Assembly: GCA_963784995.1 (NCBI GenBank)
Contig: CAWATZ010000012.1
Span: 62,001 to 126,000 of the forward strand
DNA: 64,000 bases
DNA from: CAWATZ01 sp963784995
GTDB lineage: Bacteria > Planctomycetota > Planctomycetia > Gemmatales > Gemmataceae
Reading direction: 5' to 3'
Below, one piece after another: positions 1 through 10,500 of the stretch. The notes under the pieces were generated by a model. That model was not told the origin of the DNA. It worked only from the letters and a program-made list of their open reading frames with translations, and did not search any database. How positions within the stretch are numbered: position 1 is the stretch's first letter; the number at the start of each line of letters is the position of its first letter. The position numbers and the translations under genes were made by a program.

Positions 1-207
1 GGTTTCGACGTGGATGCGCAACCCCTTGACCATCATTTTCAGGTCATCGATGACTTCGCCGAACGAGGTGTCCTTCCAGTCCAGGTTGATCTTCTTTTTG
101 AGGAGCTCACGGGTTTTGGCGGCCTTTGGGGTGTCCTCTGGAGCGGCGGCAGCGGACAGGGAGGTCAGGCAGAAAGCGAACGCGGTGACGGCCAACAGAC
201 GATGCAC
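1..207 (-). CDS. Secreted protein, N-terminal part (runs off the window)
   Basis: The reading frame is open from a GTG at 205-207 to the window edge, giving 69 residues. GGAGGA lies about seven bases upstream of the GTG, which supports this start. The first ~21 residues are a signal peptide (basic start, hydrophobic core, AAA before the cleavage region). The mature part begins with a charged stretch (APEDTPKAAKTRELLKKKI) followed by DWKDTSFGEVIDDLKMMVKGL. Such N-termini are common in planctomycete exported proteins that start with a secretin/STN-like fold, but too little is visible to assign a function. It is divergently oriented from aat, so 208-332 should hold both promoters. Confidence 0.6.
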   Translation of the reverse strand, partial: MHRLLAVTAFAFCLTSLSAAAAPEDTPKAAKTRELLKKKINLDWKDTSFGEVIDDLKMMVKGLRIHVET

Positions 208-332
208 GGTTCGGTCCTCCAAGAAGTTGCTGAGCCCGGCTCACGCGGCGGGCGCCTTGAGTTACGGTTCATCCTATCACTGTATTGGTCGCTGGAAACG
301 GAACAAAGGTTCCGGCGGCGGGGCGAAGAGTC

Positions 333-971
333 ATGGGGCACAGTCCGTTTCTCAATCCTGAAACCGCCGACGAGGACGGCCTGGTCGGCGTCGGCGGCGA
401 CCTCTCGCCCCGGCTGCTGCTGCACGCCTATCGGCACGGCATCTTCCCCTATTACGACGAGACCACGCCGATCCTCTGGTGGTCGCCCGACCCGCGGGCC
501 ATCTTCGAGCTGGACCGCTTTCACGTCTCGCGCCGGCTGGCCCGGACGGTCAGCTCGGGCAAATTCACGGTCACCGTTAACCACAACTTTGCTGGGGTGA
601 TGGCCGGCTGCGCCGACCGCGCCGAGGGCACCTGGATCACCCCGGACATGATTGATGCTTACGTGCGGCTGCATGAACTGGACCACGCCCACAGCGTCGA
701 GGTCTGGCACCGGGACCAGCTGGCCGGCGGCGTCTACGGCGTGGCCGTGGGCGGCCTGTTTGCCGGCGAGTCGATGTTTCACCGGGTCCGGGATGCGTCC
801 AAGGCGGCCCTGGCTTTCCTGGTGGAGCGCTTGCGCGAGCGCGGCTTTGAGCTGTTTGACATTCAGTTCCTGACCGATCATACCGCAAGCCTGGGAGCGA
901 CCACCATCCCGCGGCGCGAGTACCTGGCCCGGCTGCGGAAGGTGGTCGAGCGGGCGGTGCGGTTTGTCTGA
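333..971 (+). CDS. aat: Leucyl/phenylalanyl-tRNA--protein transferase
   Basis: This enzyme transfers Leu or Phe from aminoacyl-tRNA to N-terminal Arg or Lys of proteins, marking them for ClpS/ClpAP degradation in the cytoplasm. The 212-residue product has the family's usual length and motifs in order: FLNPETADEDGLVGVGGDLS, LLLHAYRHGIFPYY, WWSPDPRAIF, the central GTWITPDMIDAYVRLHELDHAHSVE stretch, GGVYGVAVGGLFAGESMF, and FELFDIQFLTDHTASLGA near the C-terminus. A longer frame begins at 285, but family alignment favours the ATG at 333, where the product begins just before the FLNP motif. Twenty-six bases separate it from the next gene, so the two may be co-transcribed. Confidence 0.93.
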   Translation: MGHSPFLNPETADEDGLVGVGGDLSPRLLLHAYRHGIFPYYDETTPILWWSPDPRAIFELDRFHVSRRLARTVSSGKFTVTVNHNFAGVMAGCADRAEGTWITPDMIDAYVRLHELDHAHSVEVWHRDQLAGGVYGVAVGGLFAGESMFHRVRDASKAALAFLVERLRERGFELFDIQFLTDHTASLGATTIPRREYLARLRKVVERAVRFV

Positions 972-997
972 ATGCCTTCCCTGGAGATGCGCCGCAA

Positions 998-2077
998 GTG
1001 GACCACGCGACGATGAACGACCGTCTGGCCGGAGTGCTGCTGGGCACCGCTGTCGGCGACAGTCTTGGGTTGCCGTGCGAGGGTCTGTCGCCGCGCCGCG
1101 CCCGCCGGCTGTTCGGCGGTCCGCCGCTGCGGCATCGCTTCCTGTTCGGCCGCGGCATGACCAGCGACGACACGGAACACACCTGCATGCTGGCCCAGGC
1201 CCTGCTGCGCTTCCCAGACGATCCCGAGCGCTTCGCCCGCTGCCTGGGCTGGAAACTGCGCTGGTGGCTGCTGGGCCTGCCCGCCGGCATCGGCAAGGCC
1301 ACCCTCACGAGCATCCTGCGTTTGTGGCTCGGCTTCTCGTCTCGGTCCAGCGGCGTTCGCTCGGCCGGCAACGGTCCCGCCATGCGCTCCGCCGTGCTGG
1401 GCGTGTGCCTGGGGAACAAGGCGGAGCAACTGGCCGCCTGCGTCCGGGCCAGCACGCGCTTGACGCACACCGACCCGCGAGCGGAACTGGGCGCTTTGCT
1501 GGTCGCCCTGGCCGCTCACCTGGGCGCGGCCGGTCCCGCCGGGGTCACGATGGCAGCGTTTCGAGGGCTCCTGGAACAACGCAAGGTGCAGCCCGACGAG
1601 GAACTGGCCCGGCTGCTGCGGTTGCTGGAAGGACACCTTGGCAAGGGCGACCCCGCCAGCGTCTTCGTGGAAGGGATGGGCTTACGCAGGGGCGTGACGG
1701 GCTACGTCTACCACACGGTCCCGGCGGCGCTGTATTGCTGGCTGCGGCATCCGGGCGACTTCCGGGCCGCGGTCGAGGAAGTGATCCTGCTGGGTGGCGA
1801 TACCGATACCACGGCAGCCATCACGGGGGCCCTGGTCGGTGCCACGGTCGGTGCCGCCGGCATCCCGGCCGAGCTGGTCGCGGGCCTGCTGGAATGGCCG
1901 CGCTCGGTCCGCTGGATGCGGGCGCTGGCCGAGCGCCTGAGCCAGGTGTTCGCCAGCGACCCGCCGCGGGCCGGCCCGCGGCTGGGGCTCTTCTGGCCGG
2001 GGGTACTGCTGCGCAATGGGCTCTTCTTGCTGGTGGTGCTGGGGCACGTCGGCCGGCGCTGCTTGCCGCCGTATTGA
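998..2077 (+). CDS. ADP-ribosylglycohydrolase family protein (DraG-like)
   Basis: The 359-residue product has the three family signatures: GVLLGTAVGDSLGLPCEG near residue 12, SDDTEHT (56-62), and the metal-binding LLGGDTDTTAAITGALVGA around residue 264. Family members remove ADP-ribose from proteins or small molecules using paired Mg or Mn ions held by these Asp and Thr residues. The C-terminus has a hydrophobic segment (GLFWPGVLLRNGLFLLVVLG) that could be a membrane anchor, which is unusual for a cytosolic hydrolase. The start may be GTG 998 (GGAG 11 bases upstream) or ATG 1013. It follows aat closely. A decayed copy of its 3' third lies at about 42.2-42.5 kb. Confidence 0.9.
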   Translation: MDHATMNDRLAGVLLGTAVGDSLGLPCEGLSPRRARRLFGGPPLRHRFLFGRGMTSDDTEHTCMLAQALLRFPDDPERFARCLGWKLRWWLLGLPAGIGKATLTSILRLWLGFSSRSSGVRSAGNGPAMRSAVLGVCLGNKAEQLAACVRASTRLTHTDPRAELGALLVALAAHLGAAGPAGVTMAAFRGLLEQRKVQPDEELARLLRLLEGHLGKGDPASVFVEGMGLRRGVTGYVYHTVPAALYCWLRHPGDFRAAVEEVILLGGDTDTTAAITGALVGATVGAAGIPAELVAGLLEWPRSVRWMRALAERLSQVFASDPPRAGPRLGLFWPGVLLRNGLFLLVVLGHVGRRCLPPY

Positions 2078-2084
2078 GCTGGGC

Positions 2085-2103
2085 GAAATCCGCCTCGCCT
2101 GCC
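2085..2103 (+). repeat. 19-bp direct repeat, left copy
   Basis: GAAATCCGCCTCGCCTGCC begins about eight bases after the stop codon of the ADP-ribosylglycohydrolase gene. An exact copy lies at 44120-44138, just upstream of the M28 peptidase gene, with weaker similarity continuing for about ten bases (both reach CCGGGC). See the right copy and the finding on the bracketed 42-kb region. Confidence 0.8.
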
Positions 2104-2772
2104 CTCGGCCGGGCCCGCAGGGGCAGCAGAACAGGCTCCGACGCCGCTCCGGCCGCCAGGCCGCTGCGGGTGCGGGTGGCCGCGGTCAATGAGTTCAACG
2201 CACAGCTGCTGGATTCGCAGCGACCGCCGCTTTGCCCAAGTGCAGGTGACGTTCACCGTGCCGGCTCGAAAAATCCTCGGAGCACGCCCTTCGTGATCCA
2301 GCGCACCAGCCCGGGCAATTACTTCGTGGCCATCGCGTTGTTTCAAGGAAGTCGATCATTCCGGAGTTTCCAGTTGCTCTGGCTGCAGCTGCGTGGAGTG
2401 AGTGCGGCTCCGTGCCGTTGGGCTGCGAAGCGTTCCTGATCGCAGAGGCTCGGCTGCGGGTGCTGTTGCTGGCGCTGTATTTGGCCCCCGGAACAAGCCG
2501 TCACGTGAGCCGGTTCTGGTCCCTTCCGAGAATGCCGTGTGTTCCCAGGAAGAGCAAAGGGAAGGTAAAGAGCCCTGTAAGAGTCGTGCCTGAATTGCCA
2601 ATTTGCTCAAGTAGATTATGTGAACTCGATCCCGGAAATCTCCTTCTTGGTTGAACAGGTTACTCAGACTCTATATTTTGTACTCAAGGCAGCTACGGAT
2701 TATCTGAGAAGTGCGATCCGGAAGTTGCAAGCGGCCGGGGAATCGGGTGCCTTCACCTGGGTTGTTGCTGGA

Positions 2773-2937
2773 TCACCAATGCGCTACCCAAGTACCAGAA
2801 CCAGGAACAGGCCGACCAGACGGAACGACAATCGCTGCACGGAGAGGAGATTGCGACGGTGGACTCATCCCAGGCAAAACTGGGATAGCTGCAACGGTGG
2901 CGAGTTTGCCGAAGGCTTCCCGATACAACAGCGACAT
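2773..2937 (-). CDS. Possible small protein with a perfect Shine-Dalgarno
   Basis: The frame starts at ATG 2937-2935 and encodes 54 residues beginning MSLLYREAFGKLATVAAIPV. AAGGAGGT, a full match to the anti-Shine-Dalgarno, lies 11 bases upstream (2949-2956). The product has a short hydrophobic stretch and a Pro/Ser-rich tail and resembles nothing I recognise. The Shine-Dalgarno sits in one arm of a 7-bp inverted repeat (2941-2958), so translation could be sensitive to RNA folding. It may be a real leader or small protein, or a chance frame in a long intergenic region. Confidence 0.3.
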   Translation of the reverse strand: MSLLYREAFGKLATVAAIPVLPGMSPPSQSPLRAAIVVPSGRPVPGSGTWVAHW

Positions 2938-3121
2938 GTTGAAAGGATACCTCCTTTCGTGGCTTGTCACAAGGGGAGACCGAGCCAGGACAATCGCCTT
3001 AAGAAATTCCGGTCCGAGAAATGACAGACTTGCAGAAGCTGCAAATGGAACTGCTTGCCAGGATTGTGCGCAATGGGTGACCTTGTCGGAAGATCGCCTC
3101 TAACCTTTGGAGAATGACCAC

Positions 3122-4415
3122 GTGAAACCTCATCGTCGGATTCCGTTAACTGTGGAGCAGCTTGAGAAGCGTGATTGCCCCGCATTGTCTATCATCCAGG
3201 CACCGGGACTCCTGGAAATCCAGGGAACGCCCACCGGTCCGCTGTCGATCACTGAGCCGGCCGCCGGTCAAATTCAGATCGTGGACAACCTCAGAAACCT
3301 GGGGACCTTCTCGGCCAATGGGAACCTGATCTTGAACCTGACCCGCCACCCGGACTTGGTCACCATCGACCTGATGACCAATCGGTTCGCGGGGAACATC
3401 CTGATCAGCCTTGGGCTGGGCGACCCCGCTGGCCACGCGGTCAGTGTCGTCGATGGAACTCTCGGCGGTTCGCTGACCGTTGTCGGCGGGTCGGGGGCAG
3501 AAAACGTGGACCTCGGCGGGGGGGGTCGCCTTGACCGCACAAGGGCCTGTTTCCGTGACCGGCGCGAACCTGGGACCTGGCGAGACCTTGAGCCTGTTTT
3601 CAAACAGCACCCTGTCCGGCAATTTGTCCACCGCGCTGCTCGGTACTCTCTCGCTCGCCGGCACCGTAGCTGGCAACCTGAGCGTAGCAGACGCAGGCAC
3701 TACCCACGCTCTGGTTGTCGACATTGATGGGAGTGTGGGCAAGAGCGTGTCTGTCACCGGCACGAACCTCGATGATTCGTTCACGCTGTCAACTGTAGGG
3801 GCAGGAACGGGGATCATCGGCGGCACCCTGTCAGTCAATCTCGGCTCGAGTACTGGCCCGACCGGAGACGTCATCGACCTGGGGGCGAATACAACCGTTA
3901 ACGGAAACACGACGCTCACCTCGGCCGGTGGACCGGTTGGCGGTCTGTACACGGTCGATGGCACGATCACTGCCAATCTGAGCGTGAACATGGGCGTGTC
4001 TGGTCCAGCAGCCTCCGCCCAGGACAATCTCCTGACGTTCGGGAGTACGGCCGTCGTGTACGGCAACATGCAGGTGACTGCCGGCAACGGCGACAATGAC
4101 TTGACCGGCTTCATGGGCACGGTCTATGGCCAGCTGTCCATCACCATGGGCAATGGCAACGATAGCATTTCCGTGACCAACGCCCCAGCTGGCACCTTCT
4201 ATCTGAACCTGGGCAACGGCAATAACAGCGTCACGCTGACCCCGGCGGCCGCCAGCAACTGGACCATCAACTTCAATTTCGGCACCGGCTCCAACTCGCT
4301 GACCTTGGCTGGAACGGCGAGCACCCTCTTTGGGTCTCTCAACAGCCAGGCCCCAGGGACCAACACGTTCACCCAGGACGCCTGGAGCAACATGCTGTCC
4401 TTCTTCAACTTCTGA
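3122..4415 (+). pseudogene. Exported beta-rich protein with LExLExR motif, interrupted by one frameshift
   Basis: GTG 3122 is preceded by GGAG at 3109-3112 and starts MKPHRRIPLTVEQLEKRDCPA, the same type of N-terminal motif as the giant genes. The rest is a Gly/Asn/Thr/Ser-rich beta-repeat protein with regular NGNNSVT and GNLSV strands, suggesting a beta-helix or autotransporter-passenger-like fold. The frame breaks at a run of eight G (3518-3525). Removing one G joins the two halves into about 430 residues ending at 4415. With this G run the gene could be phase variable or simply mis-sequenced. It faces giant gene A and ends at a shared 18-bp hairpin. The function is unknown; a surface or matrix protein is inferred. 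Confidence 0.7.
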
Positions 4416-4443
4416 TGCCAGTCTATCCGGGCTGTCGGAAGAT

Positions 4444-4482
4444 GCCGGCCTGGCAGGAACCCTTGGTTCCTGCCAGGCCGGC
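4444..4482. terminator. Bidirectional hairpin between convergent genes
   Basis: A perfect 18-bp inverted repeat with a 3-base loop (arms 4444-4461 and 4465-4482) fills the 86-bp gap between the ends of the plus-strand gene (4415) and giant gene A (4502). It is followed by GGTGTTTTGTG on the plus strand. Its position suggests a two-way transcription terminator. Confidence 0.8.
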
Positions 4483-4501
4483 GGTGTTTTGTGACTTGCG
4501 C

Positions 4502-7500
4502 TCAAGAGTGCTTGGGTGGAGTTGTCCCGTCCGCATAGACGAAGTCGGGAATCGGGATGAGGAAGCCGTAAGTCGGATCCGCCGGATTCAAGTCGAGTTC
4601 ATAGCCGTAACGGCCGTACTCATCATTGCTGTAACCTTCGTAGCGGTTGGTTGAGCCGGCCGCCCAGCCGAACTGCTCCTCATCGTAGGAGTTGATCACG
4701 CCGTTGCCGACGTAGTCGAGGTAGGCGACGTACTTTCCGGTCTGGCGGATGTTCGATCCATCGGTTGCCTGGAAGACGGCAAGATCCACGTTGTCCACCC
4801 GGGCGTCGCCGTTGGTGTCGCCAAAGAGGCGGAAGAAGGTGGCCAGCTGGGTGTTGCTGTTGCCTGGCCCACGCAGCTGCAGCGAGTAGACGCCGTCTAA
4901 CAACGATCCACCCTCGCCAACGCCCGTCCCGGAGAAGCTGAGCGTGTAGGTGTTTCCGACATTGGTGGCGGAGACCGTCACCTGCGAACCGGCTGGCACG
5001 CCATTGTCTCCAGCGAGGGTTGTCACAACGAACGAGTAGCCGCTGGACAGCAAGGTGCTGGAGTTGAAGACCAGTTGGACGTGATCGATCATCGAACGCT
5101 GCCCGGTGCTGCCCTCCGAAGGTTTGACGTCATAATAGATCGGTCCCTGGGTCAGTTGCGCTCCCGACGCGGCGGACACGGTGATGGGCGAGCTGGTGCC
5201 TGTCAAGTTATTCACGCTATCCGTGGCCGTGATCGTCTGGCCAGTGGTGCTGGGGGTGAACAGTATCACCGACGTGGTGTAGAACGTGTGCGTACCGCCG
5301 TCTCCCGGGATGAAGGTGTAGGACTGGGGATAGAAGCTGGCGCTGGTGTCGGTGCTGGTGAACGTGACCTTCCCTGTGTACCCGGTCGCAGTGGTGTCGC
5401 TCGCGGTTTCGGCGGTGACGGTGAAGGTAAACCCTACGCCAGCGGTGACGCTGTACGAACTGGGGGTGATCAGGAAGTGGGTCGCCACGGTCGAGGCGGG
5501 GGTGATGGTGACCGGCTCGGAGGCGGTGCCGCTGCTGACGGCGCTGTTGTTGCTGTCACCGCTGTAGGAGGCGACCCAGTAGTCGGTGCCGGTGGCGGTG
5601 GTGGTGTAGCCGGGCGAGGTGGCCACGCCGCCGACCAGAGTCACGAGGGTGCTGGTGAACAGCGGCGTGCCGGTGCCGCCCGAGTTGTTGTACAGGGTGA
5701 AGGTGACCGTGCCCGTGGGGTTGTCGCCGCCCGAAACCGTGGCCTTGTCCGCGATGGAAGTGCCGACGGTGGCGCTGGCTGGCTGCTGGCTGGTGGTGAT
5801 GGTCGGGGTGGCGGCGCTGATGACCACCGGCTCGGAGGCAGTGCCGCTGCTGACGGCGCTGTTGTTGGCGTCGCCGCTGTAGGAGGCGACCCAGTAGTCG
5901 GTGCCGGTGGCCGTGGTGGTGTAGCCGGGCGAGGTGGCCACGCCGCCGACCAGAGTCACGAGGGTGCTGGTGAACAGCGGCATGCCGGTGCCGCCCGAGT
6001 TGTTGTACAGGGTGAAGGTGACCGTGCCCGTGGGGTTGTCGCCGCCCGAAACGGTGGCCTTGTCCGCGATGGAGGTGCCGACGGTGGCGCTGGCCGGTTG
6101 CTGCGTGGTGCTGATGGTCGGGGTGGCGGCGCTGATGACCACCGGCTCGGAGGCAGTGCCGCTGCTGACGGCGCTGTTGTTGGCGTCGCCGCTGTAGGAG
6201 GCGACCCAGTAGTCGGTGCCGGTGGCCGTGGTGGTGTAGCCGGGCGAGGTGGCCACGCCGCCGACCAGGGTCACGGCGCTGCTGGTGAACAGCGGTGTGC
6301 CAGTGCCGCCCGAGTTGTTGTACAGGGTGAAGGTGACCGTGCCCGTGGGGTTGTCGCCGCCCGAAACCGTGGCCTTGTCCGCGATGGAGGTGCCGACGAT
6401 GGCGCTGGCCGGCTGCTGGCTGGTGGTGATGGTCGGCGTGGCAGCGCTGATGACCACCGGCTCGGAGGCAGTGCCGCTGCTGACGGCGCTGTTGTTGGCG
6501 TCGCCGCTGTAGGAGGCGACCCAGTAGTCGGTGCCGGTGGCCGTGGTGGTGTAGCCGGGCGAGGTGGCCACGCCGCCGACCAGGGCCACGGCGCTGCTGG
6601 TGAACAGCGGCGTGCCGGTGCCGCCCGAGTTGTTGTACAGGGTGAAGGTGACCGTGCCCGTGGGGTTGTCACCGCCGCTGAGTGTGGCCTTGTCCGCGAT
6701 GGAGTCGCCAACGCTGGCGCTGGCCGGCTGCTGCGTGGTGCTGATGGTCGGCGTGGCGGCGCTGATGACCACTGGCTCGGCGGCGGTGCCGCTGCTGACG
6801 GCGCTGTTGTTGGCGTCGCCGCTGTAGGAGGCGACCCAGTAGTCGGTGCCGGTGGCCGTGGTGGTGTAGCCGGGCGAGGTGGCGCTGCCGCCGACCAGGG
6901 TCACGGCGCTGCTGGTGAACAGCGGCGTGCCGGTGCCGCCCGAGTTGTTGTACAGGGTGAAGGTGACCGTGCCCGTGGGGTTGTCGCCGCCCGAAACCGT
7001 GGCCTTGTCCGCGATGGAGGTGCCGACGGTGGCGCTGGCCGGCTGCTGCGTGGTGGCGATGGTCGGCGTGGCGGCGCTGATGACCACTGGCTCGGAGGCA
7101 GTGCCGCTGCTGACGGCGCTGTTGTTGGCGTCACCGCTGTAGGAGGCGACCCAGTAGTCGGTGCCGGTGGCCGTGGTGGTGTAGCCGGGCGAGGTGGCGC
7201 TGCCGCCGACCAGGGTCACGGCGCTGCTGGTGAACAGCGGTGTGCCGGTGCCGCCCGAGTTGTTGTACAGGGTGAAGGTGACCGTGCCCGTGGGGTTGTC
7301 GCCGCCCGAAACCGTGGCCTTGTCCGCGATGGAGGTGCCAACGCTGGCGCTGGCTGGCTGCTGCGTGGTGCTGATGGTCGGCGTGGCGGCGCTGATGACC
7401 ACCGGCTCGGAGGCAGTGCCGCTGCTGACGGCGCTGTTGTTGGCGTCACCGCTGTAGGAGGCGACCCAGTAGTCGGTGCCGGTGGCCGTGGTGGTGTAGC

Positions 7501-10500
7501 CGGGCGAGGTGGCGCTGCCGCCGACCAGGGTCACGGCGCTGCTGGTGAACAGCGGCGTGCCGGTGCCGCCCGAGTTGTTGTACAGGGTGAAGGTGACCGT
7601 GCCCGTGGGGTTGTCACCGCCCGAAACCGTGGCCTTGTCGGCGATGGAGGTGCCGACGGTGGCGCTGGCCGGCTGCTGCGTGGTGCTGATGGTCGGCGTG
7701 GCGGCGCTGATGACCACTGGCTCGGAGGCAGTGCCGCTGCTGACGGCGCTGTTGTTGGCGTCGCCGCTGTAGGAGGCGACCCAGTAGTCGGTGCCGGTGG
7801 CCGTGGTGGTGTAGCCGGGCGAGGTGGCCACGCCGCCGACCAGAGTCACGGCGCTGCTGGTGAACAGCGGCGTGCCGGTGCCGCCCGAGTTGTTGTACAG
7901 GGTGAAGGTGACCGTGCCCGTGGGGTTGTCGCCGCCCGAAACCGTGGCCTTGTCCGCGATGGAGGTGCCGACGGTGGCGCTGGCTGGCTGCTGCGTGGTG
8001 GTGATGGTCGGCGTGGCGGCGCTGATGACCACCGGCTCGGAGGCAGTGCCGCTGCTGACGGTGCTGTTGTTGGCGTCGCCGCTGTAGGAGGCGACCCAGT
8101 AGTCGGTGCCAGTGGCCGTGGTGGTGTAGCCGGGGGAGGTGGCCACGCCGCCGACCAGAGTCACGGCGCTGCTGGTGAACAGCGGCGTGCCGGTGCCGCC
8201 CGAGTTGTTGTACAGGGTGAAGGTGACCGTGCCGGTCGGGCTGTCGCCACCAGTGAGCGTGGCCTTGTCCGCGATCGAAGTGCCGACGATGGCGCTGGCC
8301 GGTTGCTGCGTGGTGCTGATGGTCGGCGTTGCAGCGCTGATGGTCACCGGCTCCAGAGCAGTGCCGCTGCTGACCGAGGCGTTGTTGCCATCGCCGTTGT
8401 AGGTGGCCACCCAGTAGTCGGTGCCGGTGGCCGTGGCCGTGTAGCCGCTGGACGTGGCCGTGCCGCCGGAGAGCGTCTCGGTGTCCGTGAACAATGGCGT
8501 GCCGGTGCCGGTCGAATTGTTGTACAGGGTAAAGGTGACCGTGCCGGTGGGGTTGTTGCCGCCGCTGACCGTGGCCGTGTCCGCGATGGAGGAGCCGACG
8601 GTGGCAGTGGCCGGCTGCTGGCTGGTGGTGATGGTCGGGCTGGTCGTGGTGATGGTCACCGGCTCCAGAGCGGTGCCGCTGCTGACGGCGCTGTTGTTGG
8701 CGTCGCCGCTGTAGGAGGCGACCCAGTAGTCGGTGCCGGTGGCCGTGGTGGTGTAGCCGGGCGAGGTGGCGCTGCCGCCGACCAGGGTCACGGCGCTGCT
8801 GGTGAACAGCGGTGTGCCGGTGCCGCCCGAGTTGTTGTACAGGGTGAAGGTGACCGTGCCCGTGGGGTTGTCGCCGCCCGAAACCGTGGCCTTGTCGGCG
8901 ATGGAGGTGCCAACGCTGGCGCTGGCCGGTTGCTGCGTGGTGGCGATGGTCGGCGTGGCGGCGCTGATGACCACTGGCTCGGAGGCAGTGCCGCTGCTGA
9001 CGGCGCTGTTGTTGGCGTCGCCGCTGTAGGTGGCGACCCAGTAGTCGGTGCCGGTGGCCGTGGTGGTGTAGCCGGGCGAGGTGGCCACGCCGCCGACCAG
9101 GGTCACGGCGCTGCTGGTGAACAGCGGCGTGCCGGTGCCGCCCGAGTTGTTGTACAGGGTGAAGGTGACCGTGCCCGTGGGGTTGTCACCGCCCGAAACC
9201 GTGGCCTTGTCGGCGATGGAGGTGCCAACGCTGGCGCTGGCTGGCTGCTGCGTGGTGGCGATGGTCGGCGTGGCGGCGCTGATGACCACTGGCTCGGCGG
9301 CAGTGCCGCTGCTGACGGCGCTGTTGTTGGCGTCGCCGCTGTAGGTGGCGACCCAGTAGTCGGTGCCGGTGGCCGTGGTGGTGTAGCCGGGCGAGGTGGC
9401 GCTGCCGCCGACCAGAGTCACGGCGCTGCTGGTGAACAGCGGTGTGCCGGTGCCGCCCGAGTTGTTGTACAGGGTGAAGGTGACCGTGCCCGTGGGGTTG
9501 TCGCCGCCCGAAACCGTGGCCTTGTCCGCGATGGAGGTGCCGACGGTGGCGCTGGCCGGCTGCTGCGTGGTGCTGATGGTCGGCGTGGCGGCGCTGATGA
9601 CCACCGGCTCGGAGGCAGTGCCGCTGCTGACGGCGCTGTTGTTGCTGTCACCGCTGTAGGTGGCGACCCAGTAGTCGGTGCCGGTGGCCGTGGTGATGTA
9701 GCCGGGCGAGGTGGCGCTGCCGCCGACCAGAGTCACGGCGCTGCTGGTGAACAGTGGCGTGCCGGTGCCGCCCGAGTTGTTGTACAGGGTGAAGGTGACC
9801 GTGCCCGTGGGGTTGTCACCGCCGCTGAGCCGTGGCCTTGTCCGCGATGGAGGTGCCGACGATGGCGCTGGCTGGCTGCTGCGTGGTGCTGATGGTCGGC
9901 GTGGCGGCGCTGATGACCACCGGCTCGGAGGCAGTGCCGCTGCTGACCGGGCGTTGTTGGCGTCGCCGCTGTAGGAGGCGACCCAGTAGTCGGTGCCAGT
10001 GGCCGTGGTGATGTAGCCGGGCGAGGTGGCCACGCCGCCGACCAGAGTCACGGCGCTGCTGGTGAACAGCGGCGTGCCGGTGCCGCCCGAGTTGTTGTAC
10101 AGGGTGAAGGTGACCGTGCCCGTGGGGTTGTCGCCGCCGCTGACCGTGGCCGTGTCCGCGATGGAGGTGCCGACGGTGGCAGCTGGCCGGCTGCTGGCTG
10201 GTGGTGATGGTCGGGCTGGTCGTGCGTGATGGTCACCGGCTCCAGAGCGGTGCCGCTGCTGACCGAGCGCTGTTGTTGGCGTCGCCGTTGTAGGTGGCGA
10301 CCCAGTAGTCGGTGCCGGTGGCCGTGGCCGTGTAGCCGCTGGACGTGGCCGTGCCGCCGGAGAGCGTCTCGGTGTCGGTGAACAGTGGCGTGCCGGTGCC
10401 GGTCGAATTGTTGTACAGGTTGAAGGTGACGGTGCCGGTGGGGTTGTGCCGCCGCTGACCGTGGCCGTGTCCGCGATGGAGGAGCCGACGGTGGCAGTGG

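Larger units (their letters stand above)
2078..3121. other. Long intergenic stretch, mostly without recognisable genes
   Basis: About 1 kb separates the ADP-ribosylglycohydrolase gene from the next exported protein. Open frames here (for example one starting near 2620 on the plus strand) have no recognisable motif, no good ribosome binding site and composition like random translation. Three things are worth noting: a 19-bp sequence at 2085-2103 that recurs at 44120, a small minus-strand frame with a perfect Shine-Dalgarno at 2773-2937, and a 7-bp inverted repeat at 2941-2958 that overlaps that Shine-Dalgarno. The second half is richer in A and T than the genes around it. Confidence 0.5.

Noticed and set aside
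2620..3024. Plus-strand frame of 134 codons in the intergenic region
   Set aside because: There is no ribosome binding site, the composition is rich in Arg and Thr like a random frame, and no motif is seen. The minus-strand 54-codon frame has better support.
3518..3525. Programmed ribosomal frameshift
   Set aside because: The run of G lacks a recognisable slippery site with a downstream structure, and the other single-base breaks have no common sequence. Sequencing error or phase variation is simpler.
5075..9892. Plus-strand open frame of 1,605 codons over the repeat array
   Set aside because: It is the antisense of gene A. The 315-bp period is a multiple of three, so once the antisense frame is open in one unit it is open in all. 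The product is low-complexity Gly/Ala/Arg/Val text with no start signals.
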